Shown here piece by piece: positions 50,657 through 59,993 of a stretch of DNA of 64,000 bases. The translations under genes and the position numbers were made by a program. Positions within the stretch are counted from its first letter, which is position 1. Every line of letters starts with the position of its first letter. The notes below the pieces were generated by a model. That model was not told where the DNA came from, did no database searches, and was given only the letters and a program-made list of their open reading frames with translations. The stretch is from the NCBI RefSeq assembly GCF_028548395.1, contig NZ_JAQQLA010000005.1, positions 124,001 through 188,000 on the forward strand, given 5' to 3'. This DNA comes from Vogesella indigofera (GTDB taxonomy: Bacteria; Pseudomonadota; Gammaproteobacteria; Burkholderiales; Chromobacteriaceae).

Positions 50657-53082
50657 CACCGCGCATCACGTCACTCACGGCTACCGACTTCCGCAGTCTT
50701 CGAGGGACCGTAACGGTCCCTATGGACAGCCCTGTCGTGCTGATCCATGGCCGCAATGGCGCTGGCAAGACCAGCTTGTTGACGGCGATGGAACTTGGCC
50801 TGACCGGCAACCTGGCATCGCTATCTCGGTTGGACCCGCGGTTTCAGGAGCATCTAGTTCATAAGGAGGCGATGTCCAAGAAGGGCTCGGTGTCGATCGG
50901 CGTCCACGGGCTTGGTGTCGAGTTTCCTACAGGGCATTTCGATATCCATGGCCACAAGTTCACTGGCAAAGCAGCGCTCGATCCCGTCCTGACAAGGCAC
51001 TTTTCGGAGCGCTGCTACCTGGCGCAATCCACACTGACGAGGCTGCTGGAGTTCTACGAGGACAAATCGGCGAATGGCACAGCACTGACGCGATTCGTCA
51101 AGGAGCTGCTCGGGCTGGATGCGCTTGACGCCCTTATCGACGGCTTGTACGACGCCGGCGATGTTCGCCGGCTTCGCGGTCATGCCGTGAGTTTCTGGGA
51201 CATGCGCGAGCAACTCCCAAGTTTGGATGACGAATTGAGCCGCCTGGCCAAAGAGCTCACTTCCGCCGAGGGGCAGGCAACGCAGCTCATACAGTCGGCA
51301 CGGGAGCGACTCATCCCGCACTGGCCAGAAGTTGCCAGTCTCTCGGCGCTGGCGATGCTTGACCTGTTGAAGGAGCAGTCACAAGAGCCGGAGCTGCAAC
51401 GCTTCACGCAGCTCCGGCGGGAGCTCAACGACACGGTTGCGCAGAGCCAGAGGGGGGTATCCGCCATGGCAGCCGACCAGCGCGTTGCCATCGAAACGGC
51501 CGCCGGCGCCGCAGACGTGGTACTACGGGCTTGGCTGGGTACCAGCGGCCAGCGTATGACGGAGCTGTTCGACAAGCTCGGTGATTACTTCTCTGATCTG
51601 CCGTCCCCCATTCAGAACCGCCCTGAGTACGCTCGCGCCTATGCCCATCGGGTCGTGTCCAATGAGGTGGCGCGATGCCAGCAGATTCAAGTCAAGGATC
51701 AAACAGCGCAGAAGCAGATATCGACGCTTCAGACTGACCGGCAAGGCCTCGCCACACGGCTGGAAGAGATCGACAAGCAGATCGTGCAGCATTCGGGCGA
51801 GGCCGGCCAGCTTGCGCAGGCGCTGTCCGCCCTGGTGCCGCATGTGCACACCGAAGAATGTCCGGTCTGTAGTCGGGACTTCGGTGAGGTTTCGTCTTCG
51901 CCGCTGCTGGGTCATCTCACGGCTCGGATTGCTTCCCTGACTCAGTCTGCGGGCCTTCTCTCAGCGTTGTCGCGGGAGCGGGCGAACACCGTGAGCGCCG
52001 TCGCGGCCCGCGATCGAGAGATCGGTGTCGCTCAGGCGCAAGTGCTCACGGCCGAAGCGAGAACGGAATACGGGCAAAGGCTTGCAACCCTTGAGCAGGC
52101 CTTGCACGATTTGAAGTCCCTGGAAGCGGAAGCTAAGGCTGGCGAAACCCTGTTCGGGCAAGCTGCCAACGCCGCGCAAGCTCTGACATCAGCTCGCGCC
52201 GGCGATCAGCAATCAGCAGCCATTCGAGACGCTGCTGGTCGGTATGCCACGGTGCTCTCCATGGATCCCATTGGTGCCAACGAGCCTTTGCAAGCGGCAC
52301 TGCAGCGGTTCCTGGCTGAAGTATCTGCGCGGTTGGAGCGGCTGACTTCGAAAGAGTCGGCGCGCCGCGATGGCGAGGCGGCGTTGAGGGAACTACTGCT
52401 GAAGCAGCAGCACATTGAAGCCATCAAGGAGCGGCAGCTGGAGCGCCGAACTGCTCGTCGAGGCCTGCACGCGGCAAAGGAAGCGGGGGAGCGAACGATG
52501 GAACAGGCGCGCGAGCTTCTCAAGCTCGCTCAGGCCGAGCGTTCCCGTGTTGTGGGCCAGGTGTTCAACGATTCCTTGAATGCGGCATGGCGAGACCTCT
52601 TCGTCCGCATGGCACCGGATGAGCCTTTCATCCCCGCCTTCGCTTTGCCCCAGGCGACGAGGGGCGGCGTCGAAGCGAAGCTAGAGACCCACTACCGAGA
52701 TGGCAGTAAAGGCGGCAATCCAAGGGCCATGCTCAGCGCCGGGAATCTCAACACGGCCGCGCTGACGCTGTTCCTCGCGCTCCACCTGTCCGTGAAGCCG
52801 CAGCTGCCGTGGCTGATCATTGACGACCCGGTGCAAAGCATGGACGAAGTTCACATTTCGCAGTTCGCTGCGCTGTTGCGGACACTCTCCAAGCAGCATG
52901 GACGCCAAGTGATCATTGCTGTTCACGAAAAACCCCTCTTCGACTACCTTTGCCTGGAGCTAAGCCCAGCCTTCGAAGGGGACCGATTGATCACAGTAGA
53001 GCTGGGGCGTTCGGCCAACGGAGACTCGGTAGCAAACACTCAGGTCAGAGACTGGAAGCAGGACCTGGCGATCGCAGCTTAG
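50653..53082 (+). CDS. SMC/Rad50-like ATPase (LmuB-like)
   Basis: 809 residues. Walker A GRNGAGKT at 33-40; long coiled coils on either side of a zinc-hook CPVC at 403-406; signature region LSAGNLNTAALTL near 695; Walker B LPWLIIDDPVQSMDE near 717-731; D-loop and a terminal IIAVHEKPLFDYL. The ATPase head with a hook is the sensor core of Lamassu, and also resembles RecN/Rad50. It probably recognises particular DNA structures of invading DNA and frees the SIR2 effector; that mechanism is known for the family and inferred here. Confidence 0.8.
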   Translation: MTPRITSLTATDFRSLRGTVTVPMDSPVVLIHGRNGAGKTSLLTAMELGLTGNLASLSRLDPRFQEHLVHKEAMSKKGSVSIGVHGLGVEFPTGHFDIHGHKFTGKAALDPVLTRHFSERCYLAQSTLTRLLEFYEDKSANGTALTRFVKELLGLDALDALIDGLYDAGDVRRLRGHAVSFWDMREQLPSLDDELSRLAKELTSAEGQATQLIQSARERLIPHWPEVASLSALAMLDLLKEQSQEPELQRFTQLRRELNDTVAQSQRGVSAMAADQRVAIETAAGAADVVLRAWLGTSGQRMTELFDKLGDYFSDLPSPIQNRPEYARAYAHRVVSNEVARCQQIQVKDQTAQKQISTLQTDRQGLATRLEEIDKQIVQHSGEAGQLAQALSALVPHVHTEECPVCSRDFGEVSSSPLLGHLTARIASLTQSAGLLSALSRERANTVSAVAARDREIGVAQAQVLTAEARTEYGQRLATLEQALHDLKSLEAEAKAGETLFGQAANAAQALTSARAGDQQSAAIRDAAGRYATVLSMDPIGANEPLQAALQRFLAEVSARLERLTSKESARRDGEAALRELLLKQQHIEAIKERQLERRTARRGLHAAKEAGERTMEQARELLKLAQAERSRVVGQVFNDSLNAAWRDLFVRMAPDEPFIPAFALPQATRGGVEAKLETHYRDGSKGGNPRAMLSAGNLNTAALTLFLALHLSVKPQLPWLIIDDPVQSMDEVHISQFAALLRTLSKQHGRQVIIAVHEKPLFDYLCLELSPAFEGDRLITVELGRSANGDSVANTQVRDWKQDLAIAA

Positions 53083-53541
53083 CCACCTTTGCTCGCTATA
53101 GACTTTCCGATGTCTGCAACGGCCGCGTGACTATGTCGATGTCTTGACATACGATGCGGCCATCTCGCCTTGGCTGTCGAACAACCGGTCTCAGGCAGTT
53201 TCGCGAGGGACTGTTCCTGGCCGAGTGCTGCCGCGCTATCACCGCAACCCGACTGACCGCAATCGCAACGTAGCGGTCGTTCATGGGTTGCCTCTTGCCC
53301 GACCGCTTTGGCCGACGACCGGCCATATCTGCACCGGGGAGACTGCTGATCGGCCAAAGCTGTCCTTCGCATGCGAAATGAAAAACGGCAGCTTACCGAT
53401 AGGTAAGCTGCCTGATCATGCCGCTCATGGAAGCTCGGGAAAGATCATTCTGTTTTGATTCTTGCCTTGCATCTCCAGGCGCCTCATCATTTTGCATTCG
53501 TTGGCAGAGCCGAAATCACCCATACAATCTTCGAAAAAATT
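53083..53541. other. Gap after the defence operon with a leftward terminator
   Basis: About 460 bp without a convincing gene. GGCAGCTTACC (53387-53397), loop GATA, GGTAAGCTGCC (53402-53412) forms a perfect 11-bp stem; on the minus strand it is followed by GTTTTTCATT. No minus-strand gene ends here now, so it is a leftover. The start of the next gene is placed at 53542, not at an earlier ATG. Confidence 0.55.
53387..53412 (-). terminator. Orphan leftward terminator
   Basis: Perfect 11-bp stem with a four-base loop and five U on the minus-strand side (53381-53385). It has no minus-strand gene to its right, suggesting loss or rearrangement of one. Confidence 0.65.
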
Positions 53542-54420
53542 ATGTCCCTCACTGGTATCCTTAGTTCGCCGTCGCAGCGACGAAGCTTTTTGCTCTTATC
53601 CGCATTGTTGTTGGTGTGTGGCATAGCTGGCATCCTCTCGATTGCTCTCTATGCGCCAAACACTCCCGTCTGGAATGCTGTGAACAGTTTCTTCATTTCG
53701 GTCGTTGCAGGCGGTGTCTTTGCGCTTGCCTCTGGACTGTACCTTCTCTATTTCTTTGATGATCCAAACGACATAGCCGCGTCCTCCATTTTACTACCGC
53801 AAGACATTGGTCAGACGTTAGAAGACATTGCAAAGAATGCGCCTGACTATAAGATCTTTGTAAGGACAGGTAGGCATTTTCGGGCAGAAATTCTTCCGAT
53901 CCTAGCGAAGCAAGCTCGCCAAAACCGGCGCCGGGTTAGAATAGAAGTCGTCTTACTCGATTTGCGCGACGAAGCTATCTGCGGAAAATATGCAATCTAT
54001 CGAAAAATATCGTCGTTTGACGGTAAGTCTTGGTCCGCGCGATACGTCCAGAAAGAAGTGCTAGCTACCATTCTCACAGTCATCGCCGCTTCGCGGGAAA
54101 ACTCTGGATTGCTAGACATCCGCTTGTTCCTAAGCAGGCGACTGTCAACGTTCCGAATCGAGGGCTCATCCGACGAAATTCTTGTTACTCGCGAGGATCC
54201 GAAGGACACTGCTTCCCGCTATCTGCGGAGTCATCGCGACTTCCCCGCCTTCGTTAACGAGTTTGATTGGGTACGCGATGAGGCACACGAGGTTGCCCTA
54301 GAGGGTGATGATGAACTGCCTGCAAGGCTTAACGTAATGCTTGACGAGAATGTCATTATCAAAAGCCTGATGGAGGAAGCTGTGCAGGCCATGAAATCCG
54401 AATCGCCGTATGCTCGCTAA
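53542..54420 (+). CDS. Two-helix membrane protein with C-terminal cytosolic domain
   Basis: 292 residues from ATG 53542. Two membrane helices at about 14-36 and 46-71, then a cytosolic domain of about 210 residues with alternating strands and helices (DYKIFVRTGRHF, RIEVVLLDLRDE, LDIRLFLSRRL). The order resembles PLD-like or Rossmann-type sensor domains, but no HKD motif is present. It overlaps the next gene by 11 bases, so they form a unit. A membrane-acting toxin or defence effector is possible; no family can be named. Confidence 0.5.
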   Translation: MSLTGILSSPSQRRSFLLLSALLLVCGIAGILSIALYAPNTPVWNAVNSFFISVVAGGVFALASGLYLLYFFDDPNDIAASSILLPQDIGQTLEDIAKNAPDYKIFVRTGRHFRAEILPILAKQARQNRRRVRIEVVLLDLRDEAICGKYAIYRKISSFDGKSWSARYVQKEVLATILTVIAASRENSGLLDIRLFLSRRLSTFRIEGSSDEILVTREDPKDTASRYLRSHRDFPAFVNEFDWVRDEAHEVALEGDDELPARLNVMLDENVIIKSLMEEAVQAMKSESPYAR

Positions 54421-55042
54421 CCTTGATGTCACACTCGAATGGAGTCGCGTTCGAACAGAGCCGCTACCGGCCCTTCAATCTGCCGTGAAGGCATGGCTAA
54501 TGAGGGAAAGACCAACTTGTCTGAGGCATCCCCACGGTTTCTACGTCGTGTTTCTCGGACGTACCGAGACTGAGGAATGGCGCTTGCATTTCTGGCCTAA
54601 AGGACCACGAATCGTAACCGGGATGCCCGCCTTTATCCACACGCATAATTGCCACATCGAAAGCCGGATCCTCAAAGGTCAGATCACCAATATTCTATAC
54701 AGCGTGAGTGCAGATTCGACCGGTTGCCACCCCCTTTACGAAGTCGACTACAGTGGCGATAGATACGCTGCAGCCACATCAAACCAACTCCGGAAGACCG
54801 CCACCAGGGTCCATGTTGCTATTCAGCAGCAGGATACATATAGATGCGGCGATACGTACAACGTTGAATGCAATGCCTATCATGAAGCCGTGGTATCTGA
54901 TCGAGACTTCACGTCAACGTTGGTCTGCATGCATGGGCGCTCAAAGAGTTCAGTGATGGTCGTGGGGCTGGATGGATATCCGCAAACCATCGCCTTCACA
55001 CGCGCCGAGTATCGTGCGCTAGACTTTGCCGAATGGCTTTAG
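54410..55042 (+). CDS. Cupin-like protein of unknown function
   Basis: 210 residues. PAFIHTHNCHIESRILKGQI matches the first cupin motif with metal-binding His residues, and a second-half HVAIQQQDTYRCGDTY and VVSDRDFTSTLVCMHGRSK would supply the remaining barrel. Paired by overlap with the preceding membrane protein. A metal-dependent enzyme or sensor is likely; substrate unknown. Confidence 0.5.
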   Translation: MLANLDVTLEWSRVRTEPLPALQSAVKAWLMRERPTCLRHPHGFYVVFLGRTETEEWRLHFWPKGPRIVTGMPAFIHTHNCHIESRILKGQITNILYSVSADSTGCHPLYEVDYSGDRYAAATSNQLRKTATRVHVAIQQQDTYRCGDTYNVECNAYHEAVVSDRDFTSTLVCMHGRSKSSVMVVGLDGYPQTIAFTRAEYRALDFAEWL

Positions 55043-55086
55043 CTATTAGCCATATACGCTCACAACTAATAGGAAGGAATCGTTTC

Positions 55087-56601
55087 CTAGGTCTTCGCCT
55101 TCGAGGCCGACGGCTTGTTCTCGTTGCTAGCGTCGATGAGGATGATGTCTGGCTTGCCGGCGAGCCCGAGAGTCTTAAGGATGCGCTGCACCTTGTTCAG
55201 TTCCGAGTCGCTGAAGTACAGGATGACCTTGAGCGACCGCTTCGTGTTGCTTGCCTTCTCGTAGATGGCAACCTGATTGCGCAGGTTCTTCTCAAGGCTC
55301 GTGTTGCTGGCCAGCTTGAACTCCACCAGGCTGGCGTTTTTCTTCCCCATCGAAATCTTGTAGTCAACCGGGCCACGGCCGTTGTTCACCTCCGCGTTTA
55401 CGTCGAACGCCGTCGCGCACCATGTCAGTCGGAACATCGTCTGCAGGTCGGTTTCGCGCTTCACGGGCTTACCATCAACATAGAACAGCCGATAGCCGTC
55501 GTTGTCTTCGATGACGTGCTTCAGAAACATAACCCTACGGCGAGCCTCTTCCAGCGCGTCACCGCTTTCGTCCCCTGCCGGAGCCTGCTGCTGATTGCGC
55601 AGTTCATGAAGCTGGCGCACCAAAACCTGCACGTTCTCAACGAACTGGGCTTGGGTCACCTTGACCTTGATGTCGCTCTGCGCGTGCGCCTCTGGCGCGT
55701 CGTCCTCCTTCATGCGGATGTAGACGTCCAGAACTTCCGGATATGCGACAAGCGTCCGCAGCGCGGCTTCCTTGCGCTCGTTAGCCTTGGTGCGCTCGTC
55801 AATTTGGCGCATGAAGTGGTCACTGACGCGGCTGCGCAGGTCTTCATCAGGGATACAGACCTGAATTTCGGTGAACTGAGCGAGCATGTCGGCCTGGTTA
55901 ATCCACGCTTCTTCTCGGGTCAGGATGTCCTTCGGTGTCAGTAGCACGTAGTCACCATTGAAGTACGGCAACTCGAAGTAGCCACTCCGCCAACGCCTGG
56001 TTCTGTAGTCGAAGACCACCTTGTCGACCCTGAAGCGCCGCACGGACTCCCTGCGCAGGTGCTTGATAGCGAATTCCTGTGTGTATTCGAGGAGGAAGCC
56101 CTTGATGAGGTTGGTCGTGAAGTCGCTCAAATGATCGCGGCCGACACCGTTACTCAGCAGCCCCAGTTTTTCAAGGTGACTGCTTGCCGTAATCGCCTCA
56201 CGCCCGAAGTCCCGAAACACCGTGCGCAGATTCGTTGCGAGGGAGCGAGCAAAGTTGACACCTAGCCCAGTGCCGCCGTTTCCCACCCGGCTGAAACCCA
56301 ACCAGTTCTGCTTGACCTCCTTGAACAGGAGCCACTGGTTGGTGTCCCCAGCGCTCAGTTCGCCTTCCAAGGCCCGCTCCTTCAGGAATACAAGGTACTC
56401 GATGATGCCGTCGTGTAGCTTCTTATACTTGTCCCCCTCGCTGTCGAATAAAAGGAACGGATCCACGAAGAGCGGCAAGTCGTTGACCAGTGCCACATTG
56501 AATGCACCGTAGTTGTCGACGACCTGCTCATCCACCTCGAATACGTCCGAGAAGTAAATGGGCACGAGGAAGTCGTCCTTGTCGTCGAGGTCTTTCTCCA
56601 T
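55087..56601 (-). CDS. PD-(D/E)XK nuclease-domain protein, orphan
   Basis: 504 residues from ATG 56601 behind GGGAG. The last 100 residues carry GPVDYKIS (Asp near 413) and LVEFKLASN (Glu 427, Lys 429) followed by a Gln helix (NLRNQVAIYEKA), a complete PD-(D/E)XK core. The N-terminal 400 residues are unrecognised and probably regulatory or target-recognising. No methylase or partner gene is adjacent, so it is not a plain restriction enzyme. Stand-alone defence nuclease is the likely role. Confidence 0.6.
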   Translation of the reverse strand: MEKDLDDKDDFLVPIYFSDVFEVDEQVVDNYGAFNVALVNDLPLFVDPFLLFDSEGDKYKKLHDGIIEYLVFLKERALEGELSAGDTNQWLLFKEVKQNWLGFSRVGNGGTGLGVNFARSLATNLRTVFRDFGREAITASSHLEKLGLLSNGVGRDHLSDFTTNLIKGFLLEYTQEFAIKHLRRESVRRFRVDKVVFDYRTRRWRSGYFELPYFNGDYVLLTPKDILTREEAWINQADMLAQFTEIQVCIPDEDLRSRVSDHFMRQIDERTKANERKEAALRTLVAYPEVLDVYIRMKEDDAPEAHAQSDIKVKVTQAQFVENVQVLVRQLHELRNQQQAPAGDESGDALEEARRRVMFLKHVIEDNDGYRLFYVDGKPVKRETDLQTMFRLTWCATAFDVNAEVNNGRGPVDYKISMGKKNASLVEFKLASNTSLEKNLRNQVAIYEKASNTKRSLKVILYFSDSELNKVQRILKTLGLAGKPDIILIDASNENKPSASKAKT

Positions 56602-56818
56602 TTGCACTCCCGGCCTTCCCAGACTTATTGTTCGACAGATTCTCGGCCGCTTGTAGTACCGAATGTTGGCGAATGCCGGTACGACGGTGGCGGTTCGCTA
56701 CCATGCAGGCTACCCGAGACCAGTCATTACCAAAGGACAGCTCCTGATAGATTCTACGCGCATAGAATGACAACGGAACACGACCGCTCGAAAAATATGC
56801 CAAACCGCTGATGATGAT

Positions 56819-57300
56819 TCAGATATCAGTCTGCTCAGAAATCTCCAGCGCATCATCTACCACAATGCCGAGGTACCGCACCGTACTTTCCAGTTTGGTA
56901 TGGCCTAATAGCAACTGAACCGCTCGCAGTTTTTTGGTCCGTTTATAGATCAACGTGGCTTTGGTCCGCCGCATTGAGTGGGTTCCGTAGATTGATGAGT
57001 TCAGCCCGGCAGCCTCCGCCCAACTATGCACGATACTTGCATATTGGCGAGTGGAGATATGAATTTAGCATTTTGTTCTATTAGGAAAGAAGCATTGATT
57101 CCCTCCCCCCAGATGTGCATTTTCCATGAGGGCAGCAATCGCCGATCTTGTCGGCTCCGTTACTTTAAATTGCACCGGTCGCTGCGTTCTCCTCTGGATG
57201 AGGATGGCACGAGAAAGAATTTCCCTGCAGAGACAGTCGTGTTTAGTAATGCCCAAACAGGTGTGTAAATGCCCGGTTTGTATCTCCAAGCTGACGCATT
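56819..57300 (-). pseudogene. Decayed tyrosine integrase, 3' part
   Basis: Minus-strand frame from about 57066 to 56819 reads TRQYASIVHSWAE, GTHSMRRTKATLIY, LLLGHTKLESTVRYLG: the C-terminal catalytic half with HxxR, GH and the nucleophile Tyr. Upstream in another frame (about 57300-57068) QRRTQRPVQFKVTEPTRSAI matches the preceding part of the same protein, so a frameshift near 57066 and loss of the N-terminus have killed the gene. Confidence 0.75.
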
Positions 57301-57354
57301 GAGTCTGGTGTGCAACTGTCCGCTTTGGCCGAAAACCCGCCTCAGCAAGCAAAA

Positions 57355-58620
57355 CTAGCGAACCCTGATGAGCTCATCCCAACGGGTTGTCCAGCATGGG
57401 GACCTTTTTTCTTGCCGCATCGCCCAGTCCTTCCTGATGCCCTCACTTCCTAGCCGCAATGTTCCGCGACCGTACTCTCGATTGATGCGATCCATGGTGG
57501 ACATGAGGGCTGTGCGGCGCGGATCCGGCAATGGGGTGAACAGGTCACGCTGCTCCCTGCCGGCTTCGCTAATTTCCATCAGTACGATGCCAGCCTTCTT
57601 GTAGTGGTAGCCCTCGCGATACATCTGCTGCAAGCCAGCCATGGCCGCACTTGTAATGACGACGCTATCGGAAGAAGGATGAACCAATGGCACAACCAGC
57701 CAGCCGTTGTACTGTGGATCCTGTACACGAAAACGGTTGGTATGAATGTTGACGGCCACCAGCCGCGCCTCACTGTGTTGTCGCCGAAGTTTCTCAGCGG
57801 CCCGGCATGCATGGTGGGTCAGGCTGCTGGCCAGCGTGTCGAAGTCGGTGACCAGCTGGCCAAAACTACGGCTAGCGATAATCTGTTGCTTTGCCGGGGA
57901 GACATCCTCCAGTGACAGGCAACTGATCCCGTTCAGCTCAGCCACAGTTCGTTCAATCACCACACTGAACTGCCGTCGAATCATCTTTGGGTCTGCATGT
58001 TTCAAATCGAGAGCCGTATGAATGCCCATGTTGGCAAACTGTTCCGTGAGACGACGACCGATTCCCCACACTTCGCCGACCGCAATGCGGGCCATCAGCT
58101 TGTCTTGCCACTCGGGCGCCAGCCAGTCCCAGGCAAACACACCCCTGGCCTTGGGAAACACTTTGCCGACGTGGTTGGCGAGTTTGGCCAGGGTCTTGCT
58201 GGATCCGATGCCGACACAAGTAGGGATGCCTACCCGCTGCAACACATCCGCTCGCAGACGAGTTGCGTAGTCACGTAATGTCGGGATGCCGTCCAGCGTA
58301 ATGAAGGACTCGTCAATGCTGTAGACCTCCTGTTCGAGCCCCCAGCGGCCGATTACCTGCATCATCCGGGCCGACATGTCGCCATACAGCGCGTAATTGC
58401 TCGAAAACACAGCCACCCCGTGCCGGCGGCACAGGTCGGCGATCTGGAAGTAAGGCAGAAAGCCCTTGATTCCCAACATCTTGGCTTCGGCGCTGCGTGC
58501 GACCACACAGCCATCGTTGTTACTCAACACGACGATGGGCTTACCCTCCAGGTCCGGCCGAAAGACCCGTTCACAGCTGGCGTAAAAGCTGTTGCCATCG
58601 ACCAGTGCAAAAAGTGGCAT
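57355..58620 (-). CDS. umuC: UmuC-type Y-family DNA polymerase
   Basis: 421 residues, full length. Y-family motifs: [17 protein letters not shown] with the first catalytic Asp, [12 protein letters not shown] with the Asp-Glu pair, and the C-terminal UmuC domain (DUF4113, from about 370). Error-prone translesion polymerase V subunit working with UmuD'. It follows umuD by 9 bp. Island-borne umuDC pairs are common, but chromosomal origin is also possible. Confidence 0.92.
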   Translation of the reverse strand: MPLFALVDGNSFYASCERVFRPDLEGKPIVVLSNNDGCVVARSAEAKMLGIKGFLPYFQIADLCRRHGVAVFSSNYALYGDMSARMMQVIGRWGLEQEVYSIDESFITLDGIPTLRDYATRLRADVLQRVGIPTCVGIGSSKTLAKLANHVGKVFPKARGVFAWDWLAPEWQDKLMARIAVGEVWGIGRRLTEQFANMGIHTALDLKHADPKMIRRQFSVVIERTVAELNGISCLSLEDVSPAKQQIIASRSFGQLVTDFDTLASSLTHHACRAAEKLRRQHSEARLVAVNIHTNRFRVQDPQYNGWLVVPLVHPSSDSVVITSAAMAGLQQMYREGYHYKKAGIVLMEISEAGREQRDLFTPLPDPRRTALMSTMDRINREYGRGTLRLGSEGIRKDWAMRQEKRSPCWTTRWDELIRVR

Positions 58621-58629
58621 GTGGCGTAC

Positions 58630-59058
58630 CTACAGGAACGATTTCACGCAGCCGGTAACGACGCCCCAGATCTGCAGCTCCTGGCCATCCTGCAGTTCGA
58701 TGGGCGGGTAGGCCGGGTTTTCCGGTAGCAAGAAGATGTGCCCATTCTGTTTCCGCAGTCGCTTGACCGTGAACTCGCCATCCACGATGGCTAGCACAAT
58801 GTGGCCACTGACCGGTTCGATGCTGCGATCAATGACCAGTACGTCATCGCTGCTGATGCCCGCGCCACTCATGCTGTCACCACAGACACGCACCATGAAG
58901 GTAGCGGCGGGGTCGTGCACCAGCAAGTCATTCAGGTCGAGGCGGGTTTCCAGATAGTCATCGGCAGGGGAAGGGAAGCCTGCCGGCACCGTTGAGCCGT
59001 AGACCGGGATCGTCAGTTTGGATGGTTGCGTGGTCGGGGCAAAGAAAGCGGTAATCAT
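58630..59058 (-). CDS. umuD: UmuD-type self-cleaving SOS protein
   Basis: 142 residues. The cleavage site is at PAGFPSP (Ala-Gly, about 26-27). The catalytic Ser is in VCGDSMSGAGI (about 61) and Lys in EFTVKRL (about 98). After RecA-stimulated cleavage UmuD' joins UmuC. ATG 59058 follows AAGGAGTGTCATC. The upstream interval to the divergent SRAP gene holds a palindrome rather than an obvious CTG-N10-CAG LexA box. Confidence 0.92.
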   Translation of the reverse strand: MITAFFAPTTQPSKLTIPVYGSTVPAGFPSPADDYLETRLDLNDLLVHDPAATFMVRVCGDSMSGAGISSDDVLVIDRSIEPVSGHIVLAIVDGEFTVKRLRKQNGHIFLLPENPAYPPIELQDGQELQIWGVVTGCVKSFL

Positions 59059-59078
59059 GATGACACTCCTTGGTTGAT

Positions 59079-59098
59079 TTGATTATGTACGAAATCAA
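59079..59098. promoter_or_regulatory. Palindrome between divergent umuDC and SRAP genes
   Basis: TTGATT (59079-59084), 8-base spacer, AATCAA (59093-59098). It sits 20-40 bp before umuD and 40-60 bp before the SRAP gene, so one regulator could act on both. Not the classical LexA consensus; assignment open. Confidence 0.4.
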
Positions 59099-59137
59099 GT
59101 GCAACACCAAGTTACCGCCTGAAACTATACTGTTGCC

Positions 59138-59755
59138 ATGTGTGTGAACTTCATTCCGCCCACCCGCCAGCAGCTGACCGAGTATTTCCACGTCGACCCA
59201 CCCGAGGAAGAGTGGAAGTCCGATATCTGGCAGGATTACCGCGCCCCCTTGATCATTGATACCGGGACGGGGGCATTCACCTTTATGGCCTCGTACGGCT
59301 TCATCCCGAAAGCTCACCTCCCGCCAGGCCGGCGCTTTACCACCATGAATGCTCGTGCGGAAACCGTCGGACAGCTGCATAGCTACAAGTCTGCCTGGCA
59401 CCAATGCCAGCTATGCCTGGTGCCGATGCAGGCTTTTGTCGAGCCCTGCTACGAAACCGGAAAGAATGTCTGGACCAGGATCGGGCTGGCAAACGGCGAA
59501 CCCTTTGCCGTTGCCGGAATGTGGCGTGGCTGGCAGGAGAGAGATGGCTCGACCAGCTACAGTTTTACGCAGCTGACGATCAATGCTGATGACCACCCGT
59601 TGATGAAGCGTATGCACAAGCCGGGAGACGAGAAGCGTAGCTTGGTGATTATTCCGCAGGAGCAGTGCGCCAACTGGCTGCAGTGCCGGAGCCAGGAAGT
59701 CGCCAGATCGTTTCTAACGAGCTTCCCGGCAGATCAGATGGCAATCCAGGGGTGA
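59138..59755 (+). CDS. SRAP-domain DNA abasic-site protein (YedK/HMCES family)
   Basis: 205 residues. The catalytic Cys is residue 2 (MCVNF), as required for the thiazolidine crosslink to abasic sites. NARAETV, VEPCYE with the Glu, and the His-containing HPLMKRMHKPGDEKRS complete the SRAP signature. It shields abasic sites in single-stranded DNA from breakage. Divergent from umuDC with an 80-bp gap, so a shared damage response is plausible. Confidence 0.88.
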   Translation: MCVNFIPPTRQQLTEYFHVDPPEEEWKSDIWQDYRAPLIIDTGTGAFTFMASYGFIPKAHLPPGRRFTTMNARAETVGQLHSYKSAWHQCQLCLVPMQAFVEPCYETGKNVWTRIGLANGEPFAVAGMWRGWQERDGSTSYSFTQLTINADDHPLMKRMHKPGDEKRSLVIIPQEQCANWLQCRSQEVARSFLTSFPADQMAIQG

Positions 59756-59993
59756 TTATTTAGCCCCCTCAACAACGCACCACAGTTGGAGTTCTGCGGG
59801 CATTGTTGGTCGCTGTACCACGCAGGTGTGCGTGTTACCAAGTGGAGGACGAGCCAGTTCCGCTATTGCGGTTACCGGCACCCTCCGTGCGCATCGGTGC
59901 TCAATTTGAGCGAAGGATCTACTCGGGAGCGGGTCTTACCTGGGCACAATCAGTGTTAACAGGCCCTAGTCGATGACCGAGAGCCCCTCGGCT

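Noticed and set aside
59105..59140. LexA box near ACTATACTGTTG before the SRAP gene
   Set aside because: Only one half-site resembles the consensus; no CTG-N10-CAG palindrome.
59870..59935. attC-like string after the SRAP gene (ACCGGCACCCTCCGTGC... GGTGCTCAATTTGAGC)
   Set aside because: Partial resemblance to attC site 1, but no GTTRRRY core at the right end and no left core.
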